64,000 nucleotides of DNA from Filosporella fistucella (GCA_030077755.1 JAQJZZ010000002.1:1302001-1366000), one strand, 5' to 3'; counted from the stretch's first letter, positions 45,100-58,636 are shown. Notes: a model not told the origin generated them from the letters alone. Numbers and translations are program-made.

Positions 45100-46809
45100 A
45101 TGGCCACAGAGCCACCGCGTCCTCTCCTTCTCCCCCAGAACCGCAAGCTCCGCCATCTCCAAGGAATTTACATACGAAACTTAACTCTCTCTCGCCCGCG
45201 CGGGCAGACAATCGACGATGGAGCCCTAAACAAAACACCGCAGAAACTTGAAGCTCTCAAGGAGCCACAATTGCATCATGCGCAATCATCAGATAATCTG
45301 CGGCCGCCTAAGCTAAGGCGGAGAAGCACTGTAAATTGGGGAGGAGCCACGCCGGATTTCAGACAGAGGAAACTGGAAGATGTTATCGACAGTCGCATGG
45401 CAGATGCGTTTTTCACGCTACATTGCAAGGGGGGGAAGGAGCCGGTCTATATCAGTGAGGTGGTTACGAAAGCTATGAACCCTACGTTTCGGTTCTTCGA
45501 TTTAGCGTCTATGGGAGCTGCGATTACGAGGCAAGATACGCTGATTGTGAAAGTCTGGGTCAAGAAGACTGAGTTCACGGTGTTGATTGAAGAGGAGGTG
45601 AATCTGCAATCGTTGCAATATATTGGGAGCCTGGAAAATCACCCATTTCCACCCAATTGTATACTCTTCCACCTGGTCGATGGTATATATACCATTGATC
45701 TCGCAGCCAAACCACCAAAGCCGAAAGATGGACCTATGCTACCTACCTCTTCATATAGCGCTCTGATGCGCCTTTCCAACCTGGATGAATCGATACAAGA
45801 TGCTCTTGCTACGAGAGAGGAGCTAGCTGCTCAGATAAATGCAATATTACAGAAAGAACCGGTGGACGAATCCCCTCAAGCACAAGAAGAAACAGCCCTT
45901 GCAACTCGCTATGTAGCTTCTGAGAAAAAATATCTCAAAGCTTCTCTCCGCCGGCGCGCAGAACTCAAAGCTTCTATTTCGGCGCGCAGCGCCGCCATAA
46001 AATCGGGGAAGGAAATGCAGAACAAGATCTTGGAAGACATAACCAACGCACAAGAAAAGCTATCTTCTTGCCGCGCTCTCCATACTAAGGCAATCTCTTC
46101 AATCCATGGCCAAAGACGTAGAATCTGCGAAGAGCTACTTAACATCTACCCAATAGAACCTACCTCCCACCCTCTATTATTCACCATTTGTGGTCTCCCC
46201 CTCCCAAACTCAACCTTCGAAGATGCAGACGAAGAAACTGTCTCCGCAGCCCTAGGCTACGTCGCCCGTCTTGTCGACATGCTCCAATACTACCTCTCTA
46301 TTCCACTCCCTTACCCACTCTCTCCCTACGCCTCACGCTCTATAATCGCGGACCAGATCTCCATCTTACAAGACAATCAACGAGTATTCCCTTTATACAT
46401 GAAAGGTACAATACGCTTTCGATTCGATTACGGTGTCTTTCTACTGAATAAGGACATTGAACGACTAGCGGAAAGCCAAGGATTGAAAGTAATGGATATC
46501 AGACAGACATTACCGAATTTGAAATATCTACTCTATGTTTGTAGTGCTGGGACCGCGGAACTACCTGCTAGGAAAGCGGGGGGTATTAGAGGGTTACTTA
46601 CAGCTAGAGGAATGGAGATTGGGATCGGAAGTAGGAGGGGGAGTGCAGATAGTGGCATGGCGGTTGGTGTTGGAGAGGGAGTTAGGAAGGCGTTGGAAAA
46701 TGGGAGTATGGAGGTTAAAGGGAAGGGGATGGGGGTCATTGGGGTGCCGTTTGGAGGGAATCAGGTTAGGAGTCTTAGAACGAGTGGGTTGAGGGAGAAT
46801 GTTAGGTGA
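45100..46809 (+). CDS. UVRAG / Vps38-like subunit of PI3-kinase complex
   Basis: 569 residues, single exon, ATG at 45100. An N-terminal beta-rich part (about 90-215, ending FHLVDGIYTIDL) resembles the C2-like domain of UVRAG. It is followed by a coiled coil (about 240-345, with EELAAQINAILQ and KSGKEMQNKILEDITNAQEKL) and a helical/beta C-terminal region with LQYYLSIPLPYPLSPYASRS, as in the Atg14/UVRAG family (PF10186). Such proteins join Vps34, Vps15 and Vps30/Atg6 to make PI3P on endosomes. Length and order favour the UVRAG/Vps38 branch over Atg14, which has N-terminal cysteines absent here. The last 60 residues are Gly-rich and encoded by a G-biased stretch. Confidence 0.8.
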   Translation: MATEPPRPLLLPQNRKLRHLQGIYIRNLTLSRPRGQTIDDGALNKTPQKLEALKEPQLHHAQSSDNLRPPKLRRRSTVNWGGATPDFRQRKLEDVIDSRMADAFFTLHCKGGKEPVYISEVVTKAMNPTFRFFDLASMGAAITRQDTLIVKVWVKKTEFTVLIEEEVNLQSLQYIGSLENHPFPPNCILFHLVDGIYTIDLAAKPPKPKDGPMLPTSSYSALMRLSNLDESIQDALATREELAAQINAILQKEPVDESPQAQEETALATRYVASEKKYLKASLRRRAELKASISARSAAIKSGKEMQNKILEDITNAQEKLSSCRALHTKAISSIHGQRRRICEELLNIYPIEPTSHPLLFTICGLPLPNSTFEDADEETVSAALGYVARLVDMLQYYLSIPLPYPLSPYASRSIIADQISILQDNQRVFPLYMKGTIRFRFDYGVFLLNKDIERLAESQGLKVMDIRQTLPNLKYLLYVCSAGTAELPARKAGGIRGLLTARGMEIGIGSRRGSADSGMAVGVGEGVRKALENGSMEVKGKGMGVIGVPFGGNQVRSLRTSGLRENVR

Positions 46810-48786
46810 GGAGGGGTTGGAAGTAGTTATTGAGTGAAGAGGAATAGAACATCGATGATTTTGAATATCGTACCTACTATTACCTCCTCATGCGAATCTA
46901 TCTGTGAAAGAAGACATAAGTCTGAATAGCAGTATTTACTTACCTAATATCCATAAGGTATCGACAATACCCCTCATCTTCTTACTTGAACTCATATTAT
47001 CTAAACCTTTATTCCACTATCCATCCATCTATGTATGCATACTACACCTCAATTCCATTAACTCATTCAAATCAAACTAATCACCCTCCCCTTTCCTTTC
47101 CCTCCCTTTCCCTTCCCTCTTCTTACACACTTTTCCCATATAAAGTATCCTCATACCCCACTAGCAATATCCCCTAAATAAATAAATAAAAAACGATACA
47201 AAATACCTGTGCGTGTGCGTTTGTGCGTTCGCGTTCGCGACACTCTGGACCCCGCTCGGCACACATTATTTGGAATTCTAGGTGCGAAGTGCAACAAATT
47301 TCCATTTGGAAGATAGACGAGTCAACGCACTAAATTGAAATGGGATAGATTGTTTACCACCGGAGATGCCGGGACTGGGAAGAGGGTAGAGAGTGATGAT
47401 TAGGGATTGATTGAAGAGATGGATAGGTGCTCATTGGTTTGTTTAGGTAGGAGAGGGAGCGAATGGTAGAAGGCAGTGTCACGTGTAGAGAGAACGTGAG
47501 GAGGTAAGGGAACGGGTCTAAGGTTTCTACGTGGTAGGGAGATGGATATTATAAGTTTCATATAAGTTTCATATATCGTTTTGAAGAATGGAGGATTGGG
47601 CGAAGTATGTAAAATATTCCTTTTGAAATAGAAGGGAATCTGATAATATCACCATCCCCTTCCTCTCCTCTCACTCTAGCATTATGTATATTACTACTAG
47701 AAATATATCAAGTGACACCATTCCTAGTCCTAAATATCCCTAATTGGTATATAGTAGCGATTAAGTTATCTTAGTATAAGAAGGGCGTTGATATAGGGCT
47801 AGGAGAAAAAATTAGGATATACTTTTGTTGTAGGAATGGGATATTGGGCGGTGCTAGGGAGAGGGGGAAGTCTGATGTTGCTGTTAATATTATTGTGAGG
47901 GTTAGGTGGTTAAGGTTACTGAAGGTTGGGATAGAAGGGCGGAGAGGGTTAAGGTGAGACTAGCATGTATATCCTCTTGAAATCCTCGTGATCTTCTTGT
48001 GCTCGCTGGCACGTGGCTTGTGGTTCTTCTGAGGCACTGATATGTTTGTTTGGTGGATTTTGGTGATGAGCGCTTTTAATTTAGTGATAAGTAGCTGCAG
48101 TTTCTCATCTACAGTCACTTCTCTCCTGCTGGGGTTGTATATATAACTCACGCGCTTGCAACAACAAGTGGCTCGCAAAAGCTACTAGTTTGGCGATTGT
48201 TCTGACGAGACTGCAGCAACAGCTTCTTATAACTTTTGTGATGAGATGATATGCTTGTGCAATGAAGAAGAGTTTGGAAATACTTGAATTAAGTTTAGAT
48301 CCTGCGTGCTTGTACTCTCCAGCCTAGGGCTGATTCAATGAAGTTTCATACTTTAGCCTCATTTTGTAGCAGGACGCTTGCGAGGGATTTGGTCAATCTT
48401 GTAATTGCAAAGCCAACTTGAGAAATGAAATGGCTATGCAGTTATGATGGTTCATGGTTTAACTTTAATCATAGAATCTTGCCTTGTAAATAGGTGGGAG
48501 GGTGAAAGTTGATGTAATTGAGGCAGCTGGTGGTGCAAATGAGTAGATAACTAACTACTCCGCTCCAAATCTCCTGCCATTTCGGTTAGGAAATGTAAGT
48601 ACGAAATGTTAAGGAATGCTTTTGTTCTTATCAATTGCATATCAAGTGATAGTTGAGCTAAAATTGCGAAGGTTGTGTACTTATGTTCAGTGTATACAAT
48701 GATATCGAAATTGCTCTTGTCATACAGCAATCGCTCCAGTGCATGTCATATATCTACCCCTTTCAAGGAGTAGGGGATACGACAGA
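46810..48786. other. 2-kb gap, no gene recognised
   Basis: Contains pyrimidine runs (47080-47130), a GTGCGTGTGCG/TTCGCGTTCGCG stretch at about 47208-47240, and AT-rich, TAG-rich sequence at 47640-47830. No open frame with motifs and no tRNA seen. Confidence 0.4.
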
Positions 48787-49700
48787 TCACGCGGGTCCCG
48801 ACATAACAACCTTATCAATCGTACAAGTCGTCGTGCCTCCACTGACTGTAGCCTTCGCATTGGTGATGGTATACTTCGTAGCAGAATTATAATTCTCAGG
48901 TGCCCTTCATCTCGTAAGCCATCACCCTTTTTCTCACTTTCTATGAAAAGTCAAAAGCCAAAATTAAAAACTTACTTCGTACACCACGCCGTCTGGGTAG
49001 TATTCATAACCATCACCACGTTATTCCACACCAATTGGCCGAAATCCCAAGTTACACCCGTGAGCTCAATCGCGAGAATAGCTTGATTCATGTTCTTGCT
49101 CGCGAGAGGGAAGGAGTCAGACACAGATTGGGTGCCGGATTTGAGGGTGGAACTCCAGTTTGTGGAGGAAGAGCGAGTCATTGTTATATCGACTGTTGCT
49201 GCTGCTGCGACCTGGATTCTGTTAGAGAATTTTCACAGGGTGGATGAGGAGACAAACATTGAAACCTGAGCCCCACGGTAAATTGGGATTGCTAGATGTG
49301 TTAGTATAGATTTTAAGCGATTGACGAGGGAAAATAACATACCTGCAACACCATCCTGAACCAATCCACCAGGTACCAGAACGTCCATCGAGCACTTCTT
49401 GATAAACACCAGTATTACCTGTGTCCTGGAGGCCGGGCCAGAGATAATACGTTCCTGCTTTTGGAAGTTTAGGAACGACCATTTGCATCGAGAACTGGGT
49501 TTGTCAGACATTTCTACAACAGAACGAGGATTTGAATAACCTTCTGAAATTGTGCCGACGAGCTGGGTGTATTCCATCGAAGAAAGTACCTATATTATTA
49601 GCCTGGTAGTATGCAATTGAGGGGTAAATTACCATGTAGCAGCAGTAACTTGTTGGATATTCAAGCCCACCAAGGCAATCGCAAGAGATATGAACTTCAT
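48787..49700 (-). CDS. small secreted protein, six exons
   Basis: Exons on the minus strand: 49633-49700, 49541-49589, 49343-49494, 49258-49291, 48976-49211 and 48787-48904. They join in frame to 218 residues. Residues 1-21 (MKFISLAIALVGLNIQQVTA) are a signal peptide. The mature part has TYYLWPGLQDTGNTGVYQ, TWWIGSGWCCSNP and VTWDFGQLVW, and ends TCTIDKVVMSGPA; I recall this pattern from uncharacterised extracellular proteins of ascomycetes with a probable beta-sandwich fold. Four cysteines (GWCC, AWC, TCT) could form two disulphides. No catalytic motif is evident. Exons of 49 and 34 nt and introns of 43-71 nt were placed by frame and signals; the fourth intron (49212-49257) is the least certain. 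Confidence 0.7.
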
Positions 49701-51400
49701 ATTTACAGTGAAAAGCAGACAAATGGACGCATAAGAAAAACAAAATAGAAAGCGAAACAAAGCTTACTTTATCCGATCTGTATCGCTTGGAGCAATGTTC
49801 ATCCCAAGCCTATGCTTCGGATGAATATCCAGAAGCAGCAACTCCAAGATCACTCGACCATTTATCAAAAACAAAATGGAAGCATGGATAATTTATATAG
49901 ACAGTTGAGTGGAGCGCTTGTTTTCCGTGTGGGGAAACTATTCGGTATTTAGCCACGGGAGCACTGCCGGACAAGGGGTCTCCTGCCTCTTCAAGATATT
50001 TTGAAGTGGAGATGGGATATATGTGGTTTATTTGTTGATAGCTCTCCTATCTTTGGACGATTCTCTATGTTTCGTCTAAACTAGACGATGTCTTTTGGTA
50101 TGGAAATGTTGGAGTAAAATGTGAGCTGATCTCCTGATGACGGGGAGCTTGAAACTCTATCCAACTGCATAATGAGTGTCGTGATTTCATCCACGTGCAG
50201 TGAGTCGGAAACGCGGGAGTCATTGGTCTTCTCAGGATCAGGAAGAAACATTTTGTTTGCACAGGTAAAGCGACTGCCTTGACAGACACCCGTCCGGATT
50301 CTCCTCCGAGTTCCTGGCCATTGGCTACCGCGGGATCCACGGGCAATTGACGATCACCAAGGCTCATGATACTGCTTAGTATCTGATCAGTAAGAAGAGG
50401 AAAGAAAGGGATTAATGAAGTTCACATGTATGCCAACCCGAAGATCGCAATAAGTGACCTCACTTGATAGCCAAGCCATCAGATAACAGGTAGATATTGA
50501 GGGTTTGAGGTCTTCCATAATCATCAGCCATGCGGTCCTTATAGGCTTTAGGTGACCTGCAGACCACTTCTGAAGGACGGCAGAGGCTACAAAGTTGCCT
50601 ATGTAGCCAAGATGCCCAGGATGACTCTGCGTATAAGCAAATGAGGCTTGCAATGACCGTGAATATCACAGTGGCAAAAAGTCTGTGTTACCTTGGATTA
50701 CAAACCCACACACCCTCTCCTTGGGTCCAGACCACGATTCTGTCAGCCTTGTGTCCATATTCTTGTGGTTTCACTTGGCTCGCGGTTGTTTTCAGGGCAC
50801 TCTGTGGTACGAGTGGGCTTCGGAAACTTGAACACTCCGTGTCCGTGTGGGAGACAAACCGGCCATTTAAACTTCGACAGATTGGAGAAGAGAGTTTCGT
50901 GGAATAAATCCAGTAGTATGATGCATTGGTGCATTGTAATCTATTTATGAAGTCCAGTTGTCATTTCAGCAGCGCAGATTAAGAAAAGGAGTGCTCGCTC
51001 GCCATCATGGATAAGTTGAAGAAGCAAGTGATAGGTTGGATTTTACGATAGTTAACAACGGTTTTTGACGTAAAAATTGGCAAAGCGGGAAGATCAAGCA
51101 ACGTCTAACCTGCTTTGAGAAAATAAAATGCCTGGAGACCATAAAATCTTGCTTTCGTAAGCGCGATTTATGTACACAAGGATAGATGACCCGCTCACAA
51201 GGCTTCGAACTGCGGAGTATAGTGGGCGGAATATGCCATAGTAGCATGTATGAAGAAACACTGTGCTTATGACAATTTTCTATATACACCCTGGCTCCAT
51301 TTCTCCTGTTTATAGTATAGAGATACACTTCTTAATCATCATCTTACGTACCTTCCAACTCGATGAATATTCAGTGCTCTGTTGAGAGTAACACATAGCA
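49701..51400. other. 1.7-kb gap, upstream regions
   Basis: Upstream of the secreted-protein gene and of the Zn2Cys6 gene, which diverge. A 100-codon minus frame at 50065-50367 starts with ATG but has no recognisable content, and other short frames conflict. No RNA genes. Confidence 0.4.
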
Positions 51401-54229
51401 ATGTTCTCCCCAAATCAAGCCGCAGCGCTGCCCACGTCAACAAATTCCCCCCCCTCCGCACAGCCAGCAGAAACAGCCTCCAACCATTCTGCGAGCCACT
51501 CTCCAATCCAAGCCTCACTTGAGAGAAAGGCTTCCCATAGCTCTCCGCATGGCTTAAGTGCCAGATCTTGTGTCACCTGCAGACGAAGAAAGGTCAAATG
51601 CGACAAACAAAATCCATGTTCCAATTGCACAAAAGCCGGATCACAATGTGTGTTTCCGGCTCCAGGACGAGCGCCGCGGCGGCCCAGACAAGGTGGAAAG
51701 GTAGTCAGTGAGAGGGAAGCGGAGCTGTTGAAGAGATTGCGACGACTTGAAGGTGTTGTGGAAGAGCTTAGTGGGCAGGTTGAGGTCGAAGCTGTCAAGC
51801 ATTCTCCGGGCAGCGAGAACTCCAATTCCCCAGCGCACAAAGATGGCGATTCTAGCACGAGCGATCCTCCCAGTTTTAAAAGCAGTACAGTACGAGTAGT
51901 AGGAATGGATGAAGGGAGTGGGAGCAGGAAAGCTTGGTTAGCAAAGACTCTCAAGATTAGTGGAGGCCCGCCGAAGACAGCGTTCAGTTTAGATGAAGCT
52001 AATAGAGGTATTGGACGGCTGGTCTTGGATGAGGGAAAGAGCAGATATGTTGCATCTCCTTTCTGGGCTTCAATCACAGATGAGGTGGAAGAAATCAAGG
52101 ATCTACTCGAGGACCAAGAATTTGACTCGGATTCCGATGCTCCCGTTGTACCAACAGATGCTATCACATTGCCGAATCACCAAAGTTTTATAAGTAAGTA
52201 CATATGGACATCATACTGGGACAGATCCTTTGAGGTTCCCGCTCTCCTGAATTGCTCCTATCATTGCTAGTCTTTGAAATATAATATGCTAATTCGTTTT
52301 AGTGGGTTACAACAGCAGTGATGTCGACCTCAAGAAATTACACCCGTTACCTTCTCAAATTCCATTCTACTGGCAGACGTATCTAGAGAATGTCGATCCT
52401 TTGGTCAAAATTACACATACACCTACGATGAACAAAGTCATCAAAGAGGTTCAGAATAATCTCAACAGCCTTAGCAAAAGTACTGAGGCTCTAATGTTTT
52501 CTATTTACTTTGCAACAATTACTTCTATGAATGCTTCAGAGGTAAGAAATTGTCATGGGTGTGATATGTAAAAGCTAACGACATTAGGTACGAACTAATT
52601 TTGGAGTCGAAAAAGAACCACTACTCAGACAATACCGCTTTGGTGTTGAACAAGCCCTCGCAAGGGCCAGCTTTTTGAATACCAACGAAATCGTTACGGT
52701 TCAAGCTTTTGTTCTATTTTTGGTTTGTGTCCGTAGGCATGATGATACCCGATTTGTATGGTCACTCACCGGCTTGGCCCTGAGAATTGCTCAATCACTC
52801 GGCCTACATCGTGATGGGACACATTTTGGGCTTTCTCCATTTGACACGGAGATGAGGAGGCGGCTTTGGTGGGTAAGTACAAACAAGTTTCCTACATTGT
52901 GCTGTAGTCCAGAAAATCACAAACCATTGTTGATCGTGCTACAAAGGCACTGAACTCTTACTGACAAATCCACAGCAAGTTTGTATCCTTGATACGCGTG
53001 CTTCAGAGGATCACGGCTCAGATCCATCCATTACAGACTTTTCTTTCGACACAGAATACCCACTATCAATCAACGACGAAGATCTGGATCCTAACAGTAC
53101 CGAAACTCCTGTCCCACAGCCAGGAGTATCTGAAATGACATTTTGCCTGATTCGTTATGAAATTTGTAATCTCACTCGCAAGCTCACCTATATTGCTCCG
53201 GGACCAACCCCATGCAAGCTGGCCGGCAATCTGCCTACCTTGGAAGATAAAGAGAGAATGGTTCGAGAGTGTGCAGATAGACTCGAAAGAGTGTATCTGC
53301 AATACTGCGAGGATGCTGGCCCTTTGTACTGGGTGGCTGCTACTGTCGCCAGGCTTATCATTGCCAAGATGTCACTTGTCATCTACCACCCTTTGACTCA
53401 GCCAGGCAAGCCGAATTCTCTGTCTCAAGACATCAAAGATCGACTTTTCATGGCTTCTATCGAAATCATCGAATACTCCCGAGTTCTGGAATCTGAAGCT
53501 TCGACCAAACAATGGGGCTGGCTCTTCCACACTTATATTCAATGGCACGCTATAGCTTATATACTCGGCGAACTCTGTATTCGTCCCAACTCCGCCATCG
53601 TCGACCGCGCCTGGCGAGCCATCGATCTCATTTTCAGTAATTGGGAAGGCGCTGTCTCCCACACCAAAGGAGGTATGCTCTGGCAACCCATGCGCAAACT
53701 AATGGCCAAAGCCCGTCGCAAGAGAGAAGAAAACATGCAAACAGCAAATATGGATACTATCAACAACGGCATCGGAATTCCTAGCAAATACGTCCGTCCT
53801 CCACCAGAAGCCTACAGCACACCCCTTCGCTGTCCCCATACCATAGCTCAAGATCGGCTACGCGATCCCAATGGTCTTCAGACGTCCTCTGCGCCAGACA
53901 CAGGCCATCTTAATATCTCCACCAATATGCCTCCCAACGGTATATTCCCTGATAACTCGATGATGCCTCCTCAAGTTGTCGGAATGGGCATGTTAGCTCC
54001 AGAGCAAATCCAATTACAGATGCAACAAGCGAATGCGAATTCAGGTCAACAGACACCTTGGCTAATGGACGATTCAGCGCTCGTGGATCTGGATATGAAT
54101 GATTTGAATGGGGACGTTAATTGGGAGGGCTGGGACGATCTGGTCAGGGATTTTCAGATGGAGGTTGATAATCAGCAGGGCGATATGAATAGGGGTCCGG
54201 CGTTGGGAGGGATGGGGCAGTGGTGGTAA
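51401..54229 (+). CDS. Zn2Cys6 transcription factor with fungal_trans domain
   Basis: Four exons: 51401-52193, 52303-52541, 52588-52872 and 52976-54229, 856 residues. The binuclear zinc cluster is exact: C57-x2-C60-x6-C67-x5-C73-x2-C76-x6-C83, followed by the basic linker APRRPRQGG and a short coiled coil (EAELLKRLRRLEGVVEELS) for dimerisation. The middle region carries the fungal-specific transcription factor domain (PF04082), with SLTGLALRIAQSLGLHRDG and FDTEMRRRLWW, the latter split from VCILDTRASEDHG by the third intron. The C-terminal 120 residues are Gln/Asn/Met/Pro-rich with acidic patches (DLDMNDLNGDVNWEGWDD), likely an activation region. The regulated genes cannot be told from sequence; none of the neighbours is an obvious cluster partner. 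Nuclear. Confidence 0.9.
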
Positions 54230-54660
54230 TTGGATTTGGAAGGGTCTGAGGGGCAAGGGAAATGTGGGTGAGAGATAAATATTATGACAGGGTGATAGGA
54301 TTTGGCGTTCTTGATACCTTGGGATTATGGGATTTAAGTTGGGATTGGGAATCGTTAGCTAGATGATCTTACGTTGCGGACATGATGTAGTATTGTACTT
54401 TAGGAATATATCCCGCTCTGAATGCCGAAATGAATCAATGTTAAAAGAGACTTACTTGCTTGCATCGCCTTATCTCTATGTGTTCCAGTACCGCCAGATA
54501 ATTTTATTCAGAGTCATATCACCCATTTCAAACATCAATGTATCTGACCTTCAATCATAATGGTATCTTTTCACACTCGTATAACGGATCCTATCCTATC
54601 CTATCCTATCGTCATCACCCAAAAACGCCAATTCAATGCTTCTCCGCATGAACACAACCC

Positions 54661-57600
54661 CTAAACAACGACCAAATTCCCAATCACCAACCCCTGACTC
54701 TCAACATGATATCTTCTTCTCAACCCTAGACTCCTCGCACTTCTCAATAAGCTCTCTGTTCTCTTTCCCCCGCCAACCATGACCATACAGATAGGATTGT
54801 GTCTCACCAATCCGCTAGGTGTGACCTGTGCTTTCTCCAATAGAGGTCTAATTAACCCCGCTCCGTTACTCCGCAGAATGCCATCTTCATCTTCCTCTTC
54901 CTCGTCGTCGGATATGATGATGACGAGTTTCAGGCTGGTGGGAGAAGGGATAAAAGAAGGTATGTTGGAGAGTTTCTTGGAGAATGTGCAACCGCCGCGA
55001 TGCATGATGATGATATCGTGTTTCTTTGGTGCGTCGTCTGGGAGTTTGGAGGTGCATGCTTCACCGGCGAAATAGATACTTGACCATATCAGTTCGTCTA
55101 CTATGGGGCCGCTGGCTGGATCAGGGGCTTCTACTACGTCTATTATTGGTGCTGCGCCGAGACCTGTAGGTGCAACTGCGGGAATGGCAGTCATGTGGTA
55201 TGTTTGAGGTAGTTCTGGTTCGGGAGAGAGTGTCTCTATGGGGTCGCGAAGAACGGATGTGACGTGTTGGAGAAGGGAAGAAAGTATGGTTCTGTAGTCC
55301 GCTGCGAGACCAGCGGAGGAGATGGTCTTCTCATAAGCGATATGAGAGCTATCATCAGACATTTCGTCGTAAGAGTCTAAGGCGTAAAAATCTTCTACGC
55401 TCATACTGGAGTTAAGGTTTGTAGGGTTTTCAAGCTGGATCACAATATCCAGCATGGTTGAGTCGCGGATAGGCGCAAAGGAAGGATCCGTGATATCACC
55501 GATGACATCCCGAGGGATAAACACTTGCTCGTCTCTACCCAGTGGCATATTGGCTATGCTCCATATCCGCCACGACTCCGCAAGAGGGCCATCAATGGCA
55601 CGAAAAGGAGAAGGCGATTCATAAACCATACCAAGTTTGAGACTAGAAAGACTCTTGACGAGTATGCCTTCATTGAGTCGAACCAAACCCTGGGGTCCAA
55701 AAACTGCAAAATTATGCCCAGCTGCAGGATTTGGCGTGGGATTACTGCTCGGAAATTCGATCGTAAAGGTTTGCTTCAATGGTAATCGATCACAAGTGCC
55801 ATTTACTGGCATCAAAGACTGAGGCAATGTCCATGGGTAGAATGTGTGATTCGCCACCGCCATATGTTGAGGTTCTCCTGAACCAGTTCCAGTCTTGGGC
55901 TTCTTGGACAAACGATCTATGGTCTTTGAGCGGAGTTTCGGAGTGTCCTGCGTCCGCCCATCTGGAATTGTTGCATGATAATTAGGGATGAGGTGAAGTC
56001 CAATCAAGCTTGCAGCGTGGAAGACATCCTTTCTAGCTGCTGTTGCTGACATTGTAAACGGAACGTTTGCCGGAGGTACTGGACATGTATCTCTAAGCTC
56101 TACTCCATCATGGGGCCTAAGAGCCTTGGTCTTCGATACCTTCCGCCTTATAATAGGCGGCTTCTTCACTTTCGGGATGAGTAAAGGATGGCCTTCAGTT
56201 GTAAAGACATATGCCGCGTCTAGCGAATTTAGAGGATGTTCAGGATCAAACAGAAGATACAGATATTTCGCTGTCTCTCCTAAGAAGAAACTCTCCATGC
56301 GATCACTTTTCTCGCCAGTCCGTACGTCTTGAAGGCCAGACCAGCCACACGCGGTCCAACATCTTCGTTTGATATCTTCCAGTACCATCTCACCAACATG
56401 AAGATACCATGGATCTCGGGTGGCTCGATAGAGATGATAGTTGGACTCAATAAATTCTGGACGTCCTGGCCACCATCCAAGACCACCTTCAACGCCGCCA
56501 TCTCTGACAGACCATCTTTCCGGGAGAGCTGAATATCGTGTCCATAAAGCAGTGTATAGAAGATTGGTCTCAATAGCCTCTTCAACTTCTCCAGCTAGTG
56601 TCAAAAGTCCAGGGTAATAAGCGCCCAGGCTATCAATCCAATAAGCTTGTGGGGAACCAGTAGCCAAGTGGACATTGACATAATGCGGATGGTGAATACC
56701 ACTGTAAAGATGTCGTTTGATCGCCGCATGCGCCTCGTGCCATGCTGCAAGAAAGGCTTCTGGCGAGTTTTCCTCTGGGCTCAAGGGATTGTAAATAGTA
56801 TTTGGATCCAGCCAGGACTTGTGTGGTTCTTTCAGTGGGATGGTGATGTTTGGCTGCTCGTGCCCAGAAAGTAAAATATGCGTTTTCAAAGCATACTCAA
56901 AAAAGCTGTCAGCTCCAGCACCAATTCCCGCATATGGTCCTATCCATTGACCATTTTCTGCATCCACCCCAGCCCCAATTAATCCGATAGAGCTTCTTCT
57001 GTTCCAAACAGCCCAGAAAGCTCGTTTCGCAAGTTGCTCGAATCTCGGATCATCAGTAAGTCGGCTTAAAACGGTGAATTCAAGGACCAGGCTTCCAGCA
57101 CCTGCACTACAGGTTTCTGTTATTTCCGGAGCTCCTTCTACGACGTTTTCTTTATTGACATCAACTCGTTTGTTCAAAGGCGAGTTGAGGTAGAATGGAA
57201 TTCCGTGCCGGAGGTTGACACGAGGATATGGCATACCCGTAGCAGTGTAAAATGCAGGAAGAAGTCGTTGAGCAAGGTCCAGAGCAAGACGTAGAAGTTG
57301 TCCGTCATACTTAAATCCATTTCTCCAGGGAATTGGCTGAATCTCTCCCTTCTCCAGTTTGCGCTTCGAAACTTTATTCCCAGGCTCATATCCGCTAATT
57401 GGTAACTCTCCAGCTGCAAATAGATGGGCACTCAGAAGCCCCCCGACACCTCGTATGACTGTCTCGAAAACCTGGACCTTGCTATCCACATCAAAGCCCC
57501 GCGCTCTTGAACCTTGGCCAGAAGGTCCGCTTCTACCATCTCCGTAGTGTGATACCAATGCAACTACTCCATCTTGGAAGTCCCGCAGAGCTTTGGCTCC

Positions 57601-58020
57601 AGTTCCAACTCCATCCGGAGGTGCGGATGCGATAATCGCAAGTGTGGATAAGCTGTCGATCAGAGTAAGAGAATAGTTTCCCAGGACATCATTGAGTTCG
57701 ACGTGTCGCGGATTTTGAGAGTCTCGAGTTAAAGGAACACAAGAGACTGGCCGCAGCTAAAAAGTGTCAATTTCCAGAAACCGTGGCGCATTGGGAGTTC
57801 TGACCTCGTCTTCAGGAAATGCGACATCCATATAGTTATCAAAACCATGATAAAACATATCCACCGTTTGACTCCTTAATTCTGCAATTCGAGCCGGAGT
57901 CATAGCGCTGGCAAGGGCCAGCCATATCGAGAGGAAGGTGAAGTATATCCATCTTGACCGAAAGTTGGTCGAGTGAGTACTGCAGGACATGCCCAGCAGA
58001 CTTCGCCATCGCAATGGCAT
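54661..58020 (-). CDS. GH47 alpha-mannosidase-like, EDEM/Mnl type with PA domain
   Basis: Two exons, 57805-58020 and 54661-57756, about 1103 residues. I chose the ATG at 58018-58020 because it gives a signal-like start ending ALASA before MTPARIAELRSQTVDMFYHGFDNYMDVAFP, the usual entry to EDEM proteins; the frame is open further up to 58380, so a longer N-terminus is possible. GH47 (PF01532) signatures include LGNYSLTLIDSLSTLAII, GGLLSAHL, PEFIESNYHLYRATRDPWYL, MESFFLGETAKYLYLLFD and FTTEGHPL, with conserved acids and the calcium-site threonine. A protease-associated domain lies near the C-terminus (IIIMHRGGCTFSKKL). These proteins act in the ER on N-glycans of misfolded glycoproteins (ERAD). 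No KDEL-type tail. The 48-nt intron has the donor GTCAGA. Confidence 0.85.
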
Positions 58021-58636
58021 CACCAATGAATGTATATGGGAGAAGGCATGTGAGCTTGGAAAAGCTGAAGCTATGCCTCCTAATAAATTTGTACCTCCAG
58101 GTTCAAAATAAATATTGGGGTTAAAGTTGTTTGAACTTGGTTCTGGAGGTTGGTAATTGGTAATCGAGAACTGGCCGTAACAAGCAGCTAGATCGACCAC
58201 ATTTCCACTGCTTCGGGGAGCGGGCCGAGTGGGACGCGATATGTCGGATAAATATCGGGCCGTCCTAGGCGCGACATATCTCCATATTGGAGAGTCGATT
58301 CTTATTCCGATCAACAACCTCACGATGAATGCACAAAGCAGCATTGGAACACTTTTCTTGGGGCAGCATTTCAAACTCATAGCAAAGTTGCTTCGGACTT
58401 CAAAAGCCCCAGCTGAACAAGTTGATACTCAAATCAAGCCGTTGTCCTTAAATTATTGACGCTCTGGTGCTCACTTTTCTTGGTTCCGGGACAGTGGACA
58501 ATTTGGGCACAAGTTCTAGAGACCCAAGTGTTCTAAAAGCCCTTGCATTTTGAATCTACAAAACGTCATCGACACTCTCAAATTCCCTTCCCTTCCCGTT
58601 GCTTGCCAGGCGTTTCTGTGTCCAATGAGTGTACGT

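Noticed and set aside
58021..58380. N-terminal extension of the GH47 protein starting MSLKCCPKKS
   Set aside because: Open and in frame, but the usual signal peptide and EDEM entry motif begin at the later ATG. Kept only as an alternative start.
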